Shown: in pieces, positions 33,533 through 42,098 of the stretch
Layout: the number at the start of each line of letters is the position of its first letter
Numbering within the stretch: the stretch's first letter is position 1
Assembly (NCBI GenBank): GCA_964523795.1
Contig: CAZGAO010000002.1
Coordinates: 1-64,000 of the forward strand
DNA length: 64,000 nt
Direction of reading: 5' to 3'
Source of the DNA: SABY01 sp964523795
GTDB lineage: Bacteria > Bacteroidota > Bacteroidia > Bacteroidales > 4484-276
Made by a program: the position numbers and the translations under genes
Notes under the pieces: model-generated
The model's database searches: none
What the model was told of the DNA's origin: nothing
What the model saw: only the letters and a program-made list of their open reading frames with translations

Positions 33533-34240
33533 TTATCCTTTCAGTTGCAGGCGTTCTTTCAGTGCGGCCAGTTCGCCACTGGCTCCCGATGCGGGGGCAT
33601 CCAGCAGAGCTTTATCAATTTCATCATCCAGGCTGGTGTTGGCATCGGCCATATCGCCATAAGCAGCGGCCAGCGATTCTTGCTGGGCTACCTTATCCTT
33701 CATTTTTTCGAGCATGGCAATGGTGCCGTTGCTATCCACGTTGGCAAGCGATTTATTGAGTTTTGAAGTAGCGTTGCTTACGCGATAGCGCGCTTTGAGC
33801 ATCTTCAGTTCGCTTTCGTATTTGCTGATGCTGGCCTTGAGTTTATTTACATTGCCGCTAAGCTGACCAATTTGACTTTGCAGTTGCTGATACTGGGCTT
33901 TGGCAGTTTCGGCAGCAGTTTTAGCTTCCTGCTTCCGGTTCAGTGCTTCGCTGGCCAAACGGTCGGCTTCTTCGGGAGATAGTCTTCCTGCCTCGGCACT
34001 TTTGATAAGCTGGATGGCTTTGTTCTCGTAGGACACAGACCGGTTTTCGTTATCGGATATTTCGCCTCTGGTGCGTATGGCAACGGCTTTAACCTCGGCC
34101 ATGGCAATCATGCTTCGCTCCAGGTCTTTTTTCATATCGCGGATACCCTGCTCGGTCATCTTAATCGGATTTTCCAGTTTGTCAACTACGGCGTGGGCTT
34201 CCGATTGTCCCACCTTAAAAATTCTGTTAAATAGTCCCAT
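33533..34240 (-). CDS. PspA/IM30 family protein
   Basis: The 235-residue, almost wholly helical coiled-coil protein starts MGLFNRIFKVGQSEAHAVVD and has the PspA signature ENPIKMTEQGIRDMKKDLE. PspA/YjfJ/Vipp1 proteins are ESCRT-III relatives that polymerise on damaged membranes. The lack of an N-terminal amphipathic helix and the neighbours favour the YjfJ branch. It is the centre of the operon from 35165 to 27163. Confidence 0.92.
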   Translation of the reverse strand: MGLFNRIFKVGQSEAHAVVDKLENPIKMTEQGIRDMKKDLERSMIAMAEVKAVAIRTRGEISDNENRSVSYENKAIQLIKSAEAGRLSPEEADRLASEALNRKQEAKTAAETAKAQYQQLQSQIGQLSGNVNKLKASISKYESELKMLKARYRVSNATSKLNKSLANVDSNGTIAMLEKMKDKVAQQESLAAAYGDMADANTSLDDEIDKALLDAPASGASGELAALKERLQLKG

Positions 34241-34242
34241 GA

Positions 34243-34644
34243 TTACTGCATTTTAGAGATTTCAATAATTCGCTCACCGTATTCGGCAAGGAGTAATTCG
34301 AGCGATTCCAGCGAGCCGTCCAGCTCGTTCAAATCCAGGTTTTCGATTTGCAGGGTATCGCGAAAAATCAAGGTGTTGTCCTCGGCCAGGGCAAAGGCAC
34401 CATGAATAATGTCGCGATTCTTGGCCAGCAGTTCCTTGTAAATCGCTTCGCTGCCCTTGTTGATTTTGAAGAGGGGATATTCGATTATCAAAATGGGTTC
34501 TTCGCAATCCACGATTAACTGGCTGATGCCTGCATCGGCTTTTTCTACCACCATAAGCTCTTCGGCCAAATCCTCCGAAAGGATATTGTACTCAAGCTCC
34601 AGAAGGTAGTTTTTTACGGTGTTAAATGCACTCATTGTTTTCAT
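34243..34644 (-). CDS. YbjN/DUF2170-like protein (YjfI-like)
   Basis: The 133-residue acidic protein has the mixed alpha/beta layout of the YbjN/CesT chaperone-like fold (VKNYLLELEYNILSEDLAEE, ILIIEYPLFKINKGSEAIYK, IIHGAFALAEDNTLIFRDTL). E. coli YjfI, next to YjfJ, is in DUF2170 with a similar fold. Its stop is 2 bp before the PspA start. The role as a partner of PspA is inferred from position. Confidence 0.6.
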   Translation of the reverse strand: MKTMSAFNTVKNYLLELEYNILSEDLAEELMVVEKADAGISQLIVDCEEPILIIEYPLFKINKGSEAIYKELLAKNRDIIHGAFALAEDNTLIFRDTLQIENLDLNELDGSLESLELLLAEYGERIIEISKMQ

Positions 34645-34712
34645 GTATTAAATTTTGGGCTAAATTATTAAAATTCTTTACTTTAATAATGGATTTCTGA
34701 TTTTACAATCCA

Positions 34713-35165
34713 TTATCCAAACGAAATCTCGTTGGGCAATTCGTTGGTATTTTCCCTGTCGTAGGGAAAAACTCTTCTAAGGTATTCGCCGGTGCGGCCT
34801 ATGCCGTGTATCAGTCCATCCGAAAAATTGTTTTCACGAAAATAATCCAGCATTTCCATTTTTAAGGTTTCCCAAAAATGCTCGGTATCTTTTTCCAAAA
34901 TCCCGTAATCGGGGATCAGGGCAAACTTTCGGTTTTTCAAAGCGAGGTAAAAAAGTACGGCGTTTCGCTTGCTTGTCTTGTGCATCTTTAGTTCGAGAAA
35001 GGCATCGGAGGCACGGCGCAACACATCGCCCGGACAGGTTTCTTCGATGTGAACCCGGATTTCGGACGAGGTGTCCAGCTCGGCATTAAGTATGGCTTGT
35101 TTGATATCGGATACATCCTGGCTTGAAATATATTCTTCGGTAACTTCTGGAGGGGGGTAGAACAT
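34713..35165 (-). CDS. TPM-domain protein, first gene of the PspA operon
   Basis: The 150-residue protein has the TPM (Psb32/MOLO1-like) layout: SDIKQAILNAELDTSSEIRV, ALKNRKFALIPDYGILEKD and the C-terminal FSDGLIHGIGRTGEYLRRVF. TPM domains occur in proteins that guard membranes or photosystems. No signal peptide is seen, so it is cytosolic here. It is the first gene after the htpG terminator on the minus strand. Confidence 0.72.
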   Translation of the reverse strand: MFYPPPEVTEEYISSQDVSDIKQAILNAELDTSSEIRVHIEETCPGDVLRRASDAFLELKMHKTSKRNAVLFYLALKNRKFALIPDYGILEKDTEHFWETLKMEMLDYFRENNFSDGLIHGIGRTGEYLRRVFPYDRENTNELPNEISFG

Positions 35166-35205
35166 TTATCAATAGGTTTTCAAAATTTGTTAGTACTAAA
35201 AAAAT

Positions 35206-35240
35206 GAGGCGTTGCTCATTTATCAAACAAACAACGCCTC
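35206..35240 (-). terminator. Rho-independent terminator of htpG
   Basis: GAGGCGTTG (35206-35214) pairs with CAACGCCTC (35232-35240), and on the minus strand the stem is followed by a T run. It separates htpG from the PspA operon. Confidence 0.88.
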
Positions 35241-35267
35241 AATATCATATTTATTTAGCTCGCAGCA

Positions 35268-37178
35268 TTACAAAATTTCCACACTGCGTTTGATGAAATC
35301 GGTAAGGGCTTTTCCTTTAAGCAGATTCTGCGAAAGCAGGGCCAGATCGCTAAGCTGTTTGGCCGTTTTTTTACTTTCCTCGTCCTTATCGTTTTCGGTA
35401 AGTTTATATACCAGCGGATGGTTGGCATTGACCACCAAATTGTAGCTATCGGGCAAATTACCCAGACCCATCATTCCGCCGCCACCGCCAAGAGCCGACA
35501 TATCTTTCATGCGCCGCATAAATTCGGGCTGCGTGATGAGCACCGGCAGGTCGCTTTCGCTAAGATTATCGAATTGGACGGTAAATTTCGACTTATCCAC
35601 GGCTTCCTCAAAAAAGGGTTTTATCTTTTCTTTTTGCTTGTCATCGAGTTTGGAGGGCAACTGGTCATCGTTTTTCTTGATGATCTTTTCGATGGTGTCG
35701 GCATCCACACGGGCAAAGGTAGTATCTTCAAATTTTTGCTCCAGCGTGTTGATAAAATGCTTGTCGAGCACACCGTCCATCATCAGCACATCGTAGCCTT
35801 TTTCGATGGCTGACTCGATGTAGCTGTGCTGCTCATCGGCATCGGTAGCATAAAGGTAAACCAGCTTTTTATCCTTGTCGGTTTGCTTGTCTTTTATTTT
35901 ATCCTTGTATTCGTCCAGGGTAAAATACTTTTGCTCGGTATTTTTCAGCAGGCTGAATTTTTTGCCACGATCGTAAAATTTATCCTCCGAAATCATTCCG
36001 TACTCGATAAATACCTTGATGTCGTCCCACTTTTTTTCGAGCTGCTCGCGGTCGTTTTTAAATATCTCTTCCAACTTATCGGCTACTTTTTTCATAATAT
36101 GATTGGAAATCTGCTTCACCCTGCGGTCGCTTTGCAAGTAGCTGCGCGACACGTTGAGCGGAATGTCGGGCGAATCCAAAACGCCATGCAGCAGCGTTAA
36201 AAAGTCAGGCACAATGCCCTCCACCGAATCGGTAACAAATACCTGGTTGGAGTACAACTGGATTTTGTCGCGCTGTACCTCCAGGTTTTTCTTCACCTTG
36301 GGAAAGTACATAACCCCCGTCAGGTTAAAAGGATAATCCACATTGAGGTGGATATGGAAAAGCGGATCATCAAAATTCATCGGATACAACTCGCGGTAGA
36401 ATTTTTTATAATCCTCATCATTTAATTCGGCCGGCGTTTTTTTCCACAGTGGAGCTGTATTGTTGATGATGTTGGGCTTTTCGATTTCGCTGTACTTGTC
36501 GTTGCCGTCTTTATCCTTTTCGCCTTCAATTTTCACGCTCTCCTGTTTCATCCCAAACTGGATGGGAACGGGCAGGAAGCGGCAATACTTGTTGAGCAGC
36601 TCTTTGATTTTATAATCCTCCAGAAACTCTTTTTCTTCTTTGGTAATATGAAGAATAATCTCGGTACCGCGATCTTTCTTCACGGTGTCTTCCATGGTAT
36701 AGTCGGGGCTACCGTCGCAGGTCCATTTTACCGCCTTGGTAGATCCACCTTTTTTGTAGGTCTTGGTTATCACTTCCACCTTTTCGGCCACCATAAAGGC
36801 CGAATAAAAACCAAGTCCAAAGTGCCCGATGATTGCGTTTTGTTCGGCTTCTGTTTTGGTTTTAAATTTCTTTACAAATTCTTCAGCACTCGAAAAGGCG
36901 ATCTGGTTGATGTATTTATTCACTTCATCAGCCGTCATTCCTATGCCCCGGTCGCGGATGGTCAGGGTACCTTTTTTGGCATCGGCTTCCACGTGGATGG
37001 TCAGGTCGCCCAGTTCTTCTTTGAAGTGTCCGGTGCTGGCCAGTGTTTTCAGTTTTTGTGTGGCATCCACGGCGTTGGAGATCAGCTCGCGAAGAAAAAT
37101 CTCATGATCCGAATAAAGAAATTTTTTGATGATCGGGAAGATGTTCTCCGTTTGTACGTTGATTTGTCCTTTTTGCAT
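35268..37178 (-). CDS. htpG: Molecular chaperone HtpG (Hsp90)
   Basis: The 636-residue Hsp90 has the GHKL ATPase domain (LRELISNAVDATQKLKTL, RDRGIGMTADEVNKYINQIA, IGHFGLGFYSAFMVAEKVEV), the middle domain (GVMYFPKVKKNLEVQRDKIQ) and the C-terminal dimerisation domain. I start it at the ATG at 37178 (MQKGQINVQTENIFPI); the longer frame adds unrelated residues. It has its own terminator. Confidence 0.96.
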   Translation of the reverse strand: MQKGQINVQTENIFPIIKKFLYSDHEIFLRELISNAVDATQKLKTLASTGHFKEELGDLTIHVEADAKKGTLTIRDRGIGMTADEVNKYINQIAFSSAEEFVKKFKTKTEAEQNAIIGHFGLGFYSAFMVAEKVEVITKTYKKGGSTKAVKWTCDGSPDYTMEDTVKKDRGTEIILHITKEEKEFLEDYKIKELLNKYCRFLPVPIQFGMKQESVKIEGEKDKDGNDKYSEIEKPNIINNTAPLWKKTPAELNDEDYKKFYRELYPMNFDDPLFHIHLNVDYPFNLTGVMYFPKVKKNLEVQRDKIQLYSNQVFVTDSVEGIVPDFLTLLHGVLDSPDIPLNVSRSYLQSDRRVKQISNHIMKKVADKLEEIFKNDREQLEKKWDDIKVFIEYGMISEDKFYDRGKKFSLLKNTEQKYFTLDEYKDKIKDKQTDKDKKLVYLYATDADEQHSYIESAIEKGYDVLMMDGVLDKHFINTLEQKFEDTTFARVDADTIEKIIKKNDDQLPSKLDDKQKEKIKPFFEEAVDKSKFTVQFDNLSESDLPVLITQPEFMRRMKDMSALGGGGGMMGLGNLPDSYNLVVNANHPLVYKLTENDKDEESKKTAKQLSDLALLSQNLLKGKALTDFIKRSVEIL

Positions 37179-37297
37179 ATCTATCAATTTTGAAACAATT
37201 ATTTTACAATTTATAAATCTGGTTGCCGGGCAAATCAAAGGCTGTGCCACCTGCCAAGTTCTGTCATTTTGGCCAGTGGGTGGCAGATATGGGTGGG

Positions 37298-37392
37298 GAT
37301 GTCCGATGTCCGATGTCCGATGTCCGATGTCCGATGTCCGATGTAAGATGTCCGATGTAAGATTTTAGATTTAAGATTTAAGATTTAAGATG
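37298..37392. repeat. Heptanucleotide tandem repeat GATGTCC / GATTTAA
   Basis: Six GATGTCC units are followed by GATGTAA, GATGTCC, GATGTAA and then several GATTTTA/GATTTAA units, all on a 7-bp period. A 7-bp period would shift any reading frame, and no gene spans it. Typical of slippage-prone intergenic DNA. Confidence 0.85.
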
Positions 37393-37692
37393 CAGGGGAT
37401 GGGTTCGCAGCCCCGCCTTTTTGATGGCCTGTGCGACCGACAAGGTGGGGATCGCAAGCCTGGTGTTTAAAATCATATCTTGAAATTAGAATTTTTGAAT
37501 ATCGAACCGCTGAATGTCGAAAAAACATCCCGAAGGTTCGGGATCTATTTTTCGGGATATCGAATCTTGAATCTCGAAGTTTAAGACAGGTCGCAACATT
37601 CATCGTTAAAAAATAAAAAAACCTGTCCGACTGGCCAGGCGGGCTTATCATCACCAAAAAACCTTCATAGAAAATGCAAGCCCAAGGCATCA
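37393..37692. other. Intergenic, no gene seen
   Basis: This stretch contains ATCCCGAAGGTTCGGGAT (near 37530) and other short inverted repeats, such as CGAATCTTGAATCTCGAAG, but no credible coding frame on either strand. Confidence 0.6.
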
Positions 37693-37740
37693 CCAACCTT
37701 ACCTTATTTTAAATGATTTGAAAAAATAAGGTAAGGTTGG
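37693..37740. terminator. Perfect 18-bp hairpin, terminator-like
   Basis: CCAACCTTACCTTATTTT (37693-37710) pairs perfectly with 37723-37740 around a 12-nt loop and is followed on the plus strand by TTTT. No plus-strand gene leads into it, so it may end an unseen small transcript or be a repeat element. Confidence 0.55.
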
Positions 37741-37810
37741 TTTTCATATCGGGAATCATTTTTCTATTGAGGTTGATAAATGGAAAATAAGGTTTTTATG
37801 GCTCGGATTT

Positions 37811-37892
37811 AGTCACCCCGTGAATTAGCTCCGGCAATAGTGCGTAGTATAAAAATTATGCTTTGTGCTTAAAGTGGATTCACGGGGTGACT
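37811..37892. repeat. 82-bp hairpin element, C-type copy 2
   Basis: The ends AGTCACCCCGTGAAT and ATTCACGGGGTGACT are exact inverse copies, with a core containing AGCTCCGGCAATAG. It belongs to the six-copy family. Confidence 0.85.
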
Positions 37893-37986
37893 TGGCAGCT
37901 TTTTAGGCTTGCTATCCCCTTCGATAAAGCCAAATGGCTTTATCTATCGGGGCTGCGAACCCATAGCATAGAATCCCGATTGCAGC

Positions 37987-38019
37987 AGTCATAGCATGGC
38001 TTTGAGCCATACTATGACT
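37987..38019. terminator. Hairpin containing the stop codon of the DUF1648 gene
   Basis: AGTCATAGCATGGCT (37987-38001) pairs with AGCCATACTATGACT (38005-38019) with one mismatch. The TAG stop of the minus-strand gene (38012-38014) is within the stem. No T run follows, so it may stabilise the 3' end rather than terminate. Confidence 0.6.
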
Positions 38020-38521
38020 TTAACTTCTTCCGGGATTTTCCAGCCACACTTAATAAAAACACAATGGGCAGAAAGGTCAACAAAACCAAGAAAGTGGGCA
38101 GAAACCAGGTTCCCAATCCTTCACTCATACCTAAAGCCACCTGAATAGTCATCCATAAAATGTAGGCAAAGGATACGCTCAGGATCAACTTAAGCATTTG
38201 CATTAAGCGCAATATGTTTTTGCGGGCAAGGGTATCCCCGTCTTTTTCGGTCGGCGAAAGTTTGGTTTTTACAATCACAAAATAATTAAGTAAAGTAAGC
38301 CCCGTGTATAAAAGCAAGCCAATGATGGGCAAGCTCCAAATCGAGCCTTTGCTTCCAAATCCATCAGGCGTTCCCCGAAAACCAAAATGAGTCGGGATTT
38401 CATCGGGCAAATCACGATAATAAATAAAGGGCAAAACCAGCAAAACCAGGGTGGCGCATATTCCGGCCACCTCAAACATCTTGTCGGTAAGCGGAAATCG
38501 GATGGAGTTTGGCTTACTCAT
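38012..38521 (-). CDS. DUF1648 membrane protein (SdpI-like N-terminal domain)
   Basis: The 169-residue protein has four membrane helices and the DUF1648 signature LPFIYYRDLPDEIPTHFGFR followed by GTPDGFGSK. The domain is found in SdpI-type immunity proteins and other membrane proteins of unknown role. It is followed on the same strand, upstream, by a thioesterase gene 18 bp away, so the two are likely co-transcribed. Confidence 0.82.
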   Translation of the reverse strand: MSKPNSIRFPLTDKMFEVAGICATLVLLVLPFIYYRDLPDEIPTHFGFRGTPDGFGSKGSIWSLPIIGLLLYTGLTLLNYFVIVKTKLSPTEKDGDTLARKNILRLMQMLKLILSVSFAYILWMTIQVALGMSEGLGTWFLPTFLVLLTFLPIVFLLSVAGKSRKKLKS

Positions 38522-38539
38522 TTTTTGTGTTTTTTATTT

Positions 38540-39019
38540 TTATTTAATCCAACGGCTCACCCATTTTTCGCCCACGGCAACGGCCACTACCCGGCCTTTG
38601 GCACACAGCTCGCCACCACCAAATAAATCGATCAAAACAGTAACACGCTTTCCTTCGATGGCTTCTACGCTGGCTTCCAGCCGTAGCTTTCCATCCAAAG
38701 GTGTTGGACGTAGATAATCCACGTGGAGGCTGGCTGTTACGCAGCGAAAAGGTGGCTCGGTATCCATGGCACGGCCTTCTTTTTTGTACAAGGCTGCTGC
38801 CGCCGTACCAGTGCTATGGCAGTCGATGAGCGAGGCTATCAAACCGCCATAAACATAGCCCGGCAGCGAAGTATGGTAACTTTTGGGTGTAAATTCGGCA
38901 ATGGCCTTATCGCCCTGCCAGTGGCTTTTGAGCTGGTGTCCGTGCTCGTTCAAACCGCCACAGCCGTAGCAATGGTTAAAATCATCGGGGTAATAATCCT
39001 GAAATGCTTTTTCTTTCAT
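38540..39019 (-). CDS. PaaI-type hotdog thioesterase
   Basis: The 159-residue protein has the hotdog-fold pattern of the PaaI/YbgC group: GYVYGGLIASLIDCHSTGTA in the central helix with the usual Gly-rich start and Asp, then TASLHVDYLRPTPLDGKLRL. It would hydrolyse an acyl-CoA. The N-terminus has a CxxCGGLNEHGHQLK stretch common in this branch. The substrate is unknown. Confidence 0.85.
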   Translation of the reverse strand: MKEKAFQDYYPDDFNHCYGCGGLNEHGHQLKSHWQGDKAIAEFTPKSYHTSLPGYVYGGLIASLIDCHSTGTAAAALYKKEGRAMDTEPPFRCVTASLHVDYLRPTPLDGKLRLEASVEAIEGKRVTVLIDLFGGGELCAKGRVVAVAVGEKWVSRWIK

Positions 39020-39148
39020 GCGTTTTTATTTTTTCGTTGAAATTCATTTTGATTACAAAAGTAGATTTTTATGAATTTATAGCCGCAATTCAATTTCTTG
39101 CTCAATTTTAATAAATTCATTTTTCTTAGTAATGCAATTTAAGAAGTT

Positions 39149-39229
39149 GCCACAAAGAACCAAAGACTCAAAGGTGCACAAAGATTGTTTTTTACTTCGT
39201 GTTACTTTGAGCCTTAGGGTCTTGGTGGC
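39149..39229. repeat. 81-bp imperfect inverted repeat GCCACAAAG...GGTGGC
   Basis: GCCACAAAGAACCAAAGACT on the left is inverse to AGGGTCTTGGTGGC with inner CTCAAAGG/CTTTGAG pairs. This is another dispersed non-coding palindromic repeat, in the 310-bp gap between the thioesterase and E1 genes. Confidence 0.7.
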
Positions 39230-39270
39230 CTCATAAACTAATCAGAAACCACATCCATCACCAAAAAATA

Positions 39271-39304
39271 AAAGCCCCGGCATCGTGAGGATTTCCGGGG
39301 CTTT
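39271..39304 (-). terminator. Terminator of the E1 gene
   Basis: AAAGCCCCGG (39271-39280) pairs with CCGGGGCTTT (39295-39304), followed on the minus strand by a T-rich tail, 26 bp after the E1 stop. Confidence 0.88.
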
Positions 39305-39329
39305 AGTTTAATATCTAATTTTTCCTTGC

Positions 39330-41399
39330 TTAATAATTCAAGAGCTTGATGGCAGCGTGGTAAATCCTCTCTTCGTTAGGCAAAATGGCTTCTTCGAGAA
39401 TGCGATTAAAGCCAACCGGTGTAAAGGTTGAGCCTATACGCCTGACGGGTGCATCTAAATGCTCGAAGGCTTTCTCGGTGATCAAGGCGGCAATTTCGCC
39501 ACCAAAGCCGGCAAACACCTTGTCTTCGTGAACCACCAATGCACGGTTGGTCTTACGCACCGACGCAAGGATGCTTTCTTCGTCGAGCGGGATAAGCGAG
39601 CGGATGTCGATTACTTCTACTGACTTGCCTGTTTCCTTTTCAATTCTTTCGGCGGCTTTCATGCACATTTGTGTAGTATTGCCGTAGGTAATCATGCTCA
39701 GGTCGCTGCCTTCGCGGCGGGTACGTGCAATGCCAAAGGGAACCTCGAAATCATCGGGTACTTCTGCTTCGCCTTTGGGGTCGTTGTAGAGTGCTTTTGG
39801 CTCGAGGAAGAGCGTTGGGCCTTCGGAGCGCATACTGGTGCGCAGGAGACCTGCCGCATCATCGGCAAATGAAGGGTAAACTACACGGATTCCCGGGAAG
39901 GTAGTCAAGGCTCCTTCGATAGTTTGCGAGTGGTACAAACCTCCACCAATAAAGCCGCCCGAGGCCAGACGAATGGTTACGTTGGGTGTAAAAGCTCCGT
40001 TGGTGCGCCAGTATTCGTGGGTAGCTTCAACGAATTGCTCCATGGCCGGCCAGAAATAATCGGCAAACTCGGCACCTTCAACCACAATACGAATCTTTTT
40101 ATCAAAGCGGCTCATGCCATTGGCCGTACCCATTATATAATCCTCGGCAATAGGTGCGTTAAAAACCCGCTTGGGGCCAAACTCCTGCTGCATCCCTTTG
40201 GACACATTAAAGATGCCGCCCTTTTCCTTGTTGGCCATGTCCTGCCCCCAGATAAAAGTATCGGGGTTGTGGCGGAACTCCGCTTTCAAAGTTGAGTTCA
40301 GGGCTTCGATCAGTTTCATGCGTTTGCCCTTGCCATCGTGCAATCCTTTGGGGTATTTTTCGGAAACATAAGGGTCGGGAATCACAAAGTCAAAAATACT
40401 TTTGGGATCGGGATCGGGTGCTTTGAGTACTTTTTTGTGGGCTGCCGAAATTTCTTTTTTTGCTTTGGCATCCAGCGCATCCAGCTCCTCGTTGGTAAAG
40501 CGCTCGGCATAAACCAAGCGTTCTCTGAATTTTTTGAGTGGATCGAGCAGGTGCATCTCGTCCAGCTCGGCATCATCGCGGTATAATTCGTGGCGGTCGC
40601 TGTTGGAGTGCGAGTGCATTCGGATGCAGTTGGCATGGACGATAACGGGGATACCTTGCTCTTCCACAATTTTGCGGGCTTTGAGCATAGCGTTCATCGA
40701 GTTTAACGGATCTTTGCCGTTAGCATAAATTATCTCCAGATTTTTAAAACCATGAAAATTGTCTGCCGCCCTCGTGTTGGCCGTCTGCTGTTCTTTTGGT
40801 ACGGAAATGCCAAAGCCATTGTCCTGAAAAACAAAGATTACCGGCAGCTTTTCGACAGAAGCTCCGTTGATGGCTTCGTAAACGTAGCCCTCGGAGGTGG
40901 ATGATTCGCCCTGTGAACTGATGGCCACGGCCTTGGCATCGTAATATTTTATGGCACGCGCCACGCCTGCGGCATGAAGCGTGTGGTTGCCCGTGGCCGA
41001 GGATACGTTGTGAATATTCCAGGCGGGCTTGGCAAAATGGTTTGACATGTGCCGTCCACCGCTGGCAATATCGGTGGCTTTGCTTATGCCGTTAAGGATA
41101 ATTTCTTCGGGAGTAAGTCCCGCCGAAATCGCCGTTAGCATATCGCGGTAGTAAGGGAAAAGGTGATCTTTTTCTTTATTAAAAACTTGACCGATGGCCA
41201 GTTGAATGCCATCGTGCCCGGCGTAGGGCGCGTGATACGACCAGCCCAGTGCTTGCTTTAAATAATTGGGAGCCTTGTTGTCGAGCTGCCTGCCCAGGGT
41301 CATCAGGTAATACCACTTTTGGAGATCTTCCTTTTTCGTGCCCTTTATTGTATAAATTTTGTCTTGCTTAGTTAGCGTGTACTGCTTTCTATTGGCCAT
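39330..41399 (-). CDS. Fused alpha/beta E1 subunit of a 2-oxoacid dehydrogenase
   Basis: The 689-residue protein carries the E1-alpha TPP-binding domain (about 1-340; AISSQGESSTSEGYVYEAIN with FVFQDNGFGIS) and the E1-beta transketolase domains (about 350-689; VYPSFADDAAGLLRTSMRSE, VIDIRSLIPLDEESILASVR). Fused E1 chains of this type act on branched-chain 2-oxoacids or pyruvate, feeding acyl-CoA production. No E2 or E3 gene is adjacent. The gene stands alone with its own terminator. Confidence 0.9.
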   Translation of the reverse strand: MANRKQYTLTKQDKIYTIKGTKKEDLQKWYYLMTLGRQLDNKAPNYLKQALGWSYHAPYAGHDGIQLAIGQVFNKEKDHLFPYYRDMLTAISAGLTPEEIILNGISKATDIASGGRHMSNHFAKPAWNIHNVSSATGNHTLHAAGVARAIKYYDAKAVAISSQGESSTSEGYVYEAINGASVEKLPVIFVFQDNGFGISVPKEQQTANTRAADNFHGFKNLEIIYANGKDPLNSMNAMLKARKIVEEQGIPVIVHANCIRMHSHSNSDRHELYRDDAELDEMHLLDPLKKFRERLVYAERFTNEELDALDAKAKKEISAAHKKVLKAPDPDPKSIFDFVIPDPYVSEKYPKGLHDGKGKRMKLIEALNSTLKAEFRHNPDTFIWGQDMANKEKGGIFNVSKGMQQEFGPKRVFNAPIAEDYIMGTANGMSRFDKKIRIVVEGAEFADYFWPAMEQFVEATHEYWRTNGAFTPNVTIRLASGGFIGGGLYHSQTIEGALTTFPGIRVVYPSFADDAAGLLRTSMRSEGPTLFLEPKALYNDPKGEAEVPDDFEVPFGIARTRREGSDLSMITYGNTTQMCMKAAERIEKETGKSVEVIDIRSLIPLDEESILASVRKTNRALVVHEDKVFAGFGGEIAALITEKAFEHLDAPVRRIGSTFTPVGFNRILEEAILPNEERIYHAAIKLLNY

Positions 41400-41526
41400 G
41401 ATTTTCGTTCTTTAAACTATATGCTATAAATTTTGATTAATTAACATTGCACTTGTGGCTTTGTTCAGGCAGATTTTATTTTTGCAACTAATCCTTTCAT
41501 GGCTTTGTTTGTTTAGAGATAAAGAT

Positions 41527-42003
41527 ATGGAAATTATACTTATTATAATTGGCGCAATTTTGCTCTTGCTGGGACTCATCGGATGCTTTGTTCCGGTTTT
41601 ACCCGGTCCGGCATTCGGCTTCCTTGCCCTGGTACTTTTGTGCTTTTTACCAGATGCGCCTATTACGCCGGGCTTTTTATTTACCTGGGGTTTCATTATC
41701 TTTATTATCACCTTGCTCGATTATCTGATCCCGGCCTGGGGTACCAAAAAATTTGGCGGCAGCAAGTCGGGAATCAATGGGAGCATAGCAGGGGCGATTG
41801 TGGGCTTTTTATTTTTTCCGCCCCTGGGTCTCATCATCGGGCCCTTTGTGGGAGCCTATCTCGGCGAACTTATCGCTGGTAAACACAGCCGGGTAGCCTT
41901 ACGTTCGGCCTTTGGATCCTTTCTTGGTTTCCTGGCCGGCACCTTTATCAAACTCATCGCAGTACTCATCATGTCCTATCATTTTATGAGTGCCCTGGTT
42001 TGA
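41527..42003 (+). CDS. DUF456 membrane protein
   Basis: The 158-residue protein has five hydrophobic segments and the DUF456 pattern LIGCFVPVLPGPAFGFLALV and GAIVGFLFFPPLGLIIGPFV. The function is unknown. I start it at the ATG at 41527, since the in-frame extension to 41455 is not typical of the family. Confidence 0.88.
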   Translation: MEIILIIIGAILLLLGLIGCFVPVLPGPAFGFLALVLLCFLPDAPITPGFLFTWGFIIFIITLLDYLIPAWGTKKFGGSKSGINGSIAGAIVGFLFFPPLGLIIGPFVGAYLGELIAGKHSRVALRSAFGSFLGFLAGTFIKLIAVLIMSYHFMSALV

Positions 42004-42098
42004 AATTGAAAAACGATTTAGCACTGCCAAAAAGGTTAAAATCCATAAATAATACCCATTTTTGCCAATCAAACAAAAATTTACACACTTGCCGTACT

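Noticed and set aside
37298..37392. Telomere-like or CRISPR-like heptamer repeat
   Set aside because: A simple 7-bp slippage repeat with point variants, no spacers and no sign of a linear end.
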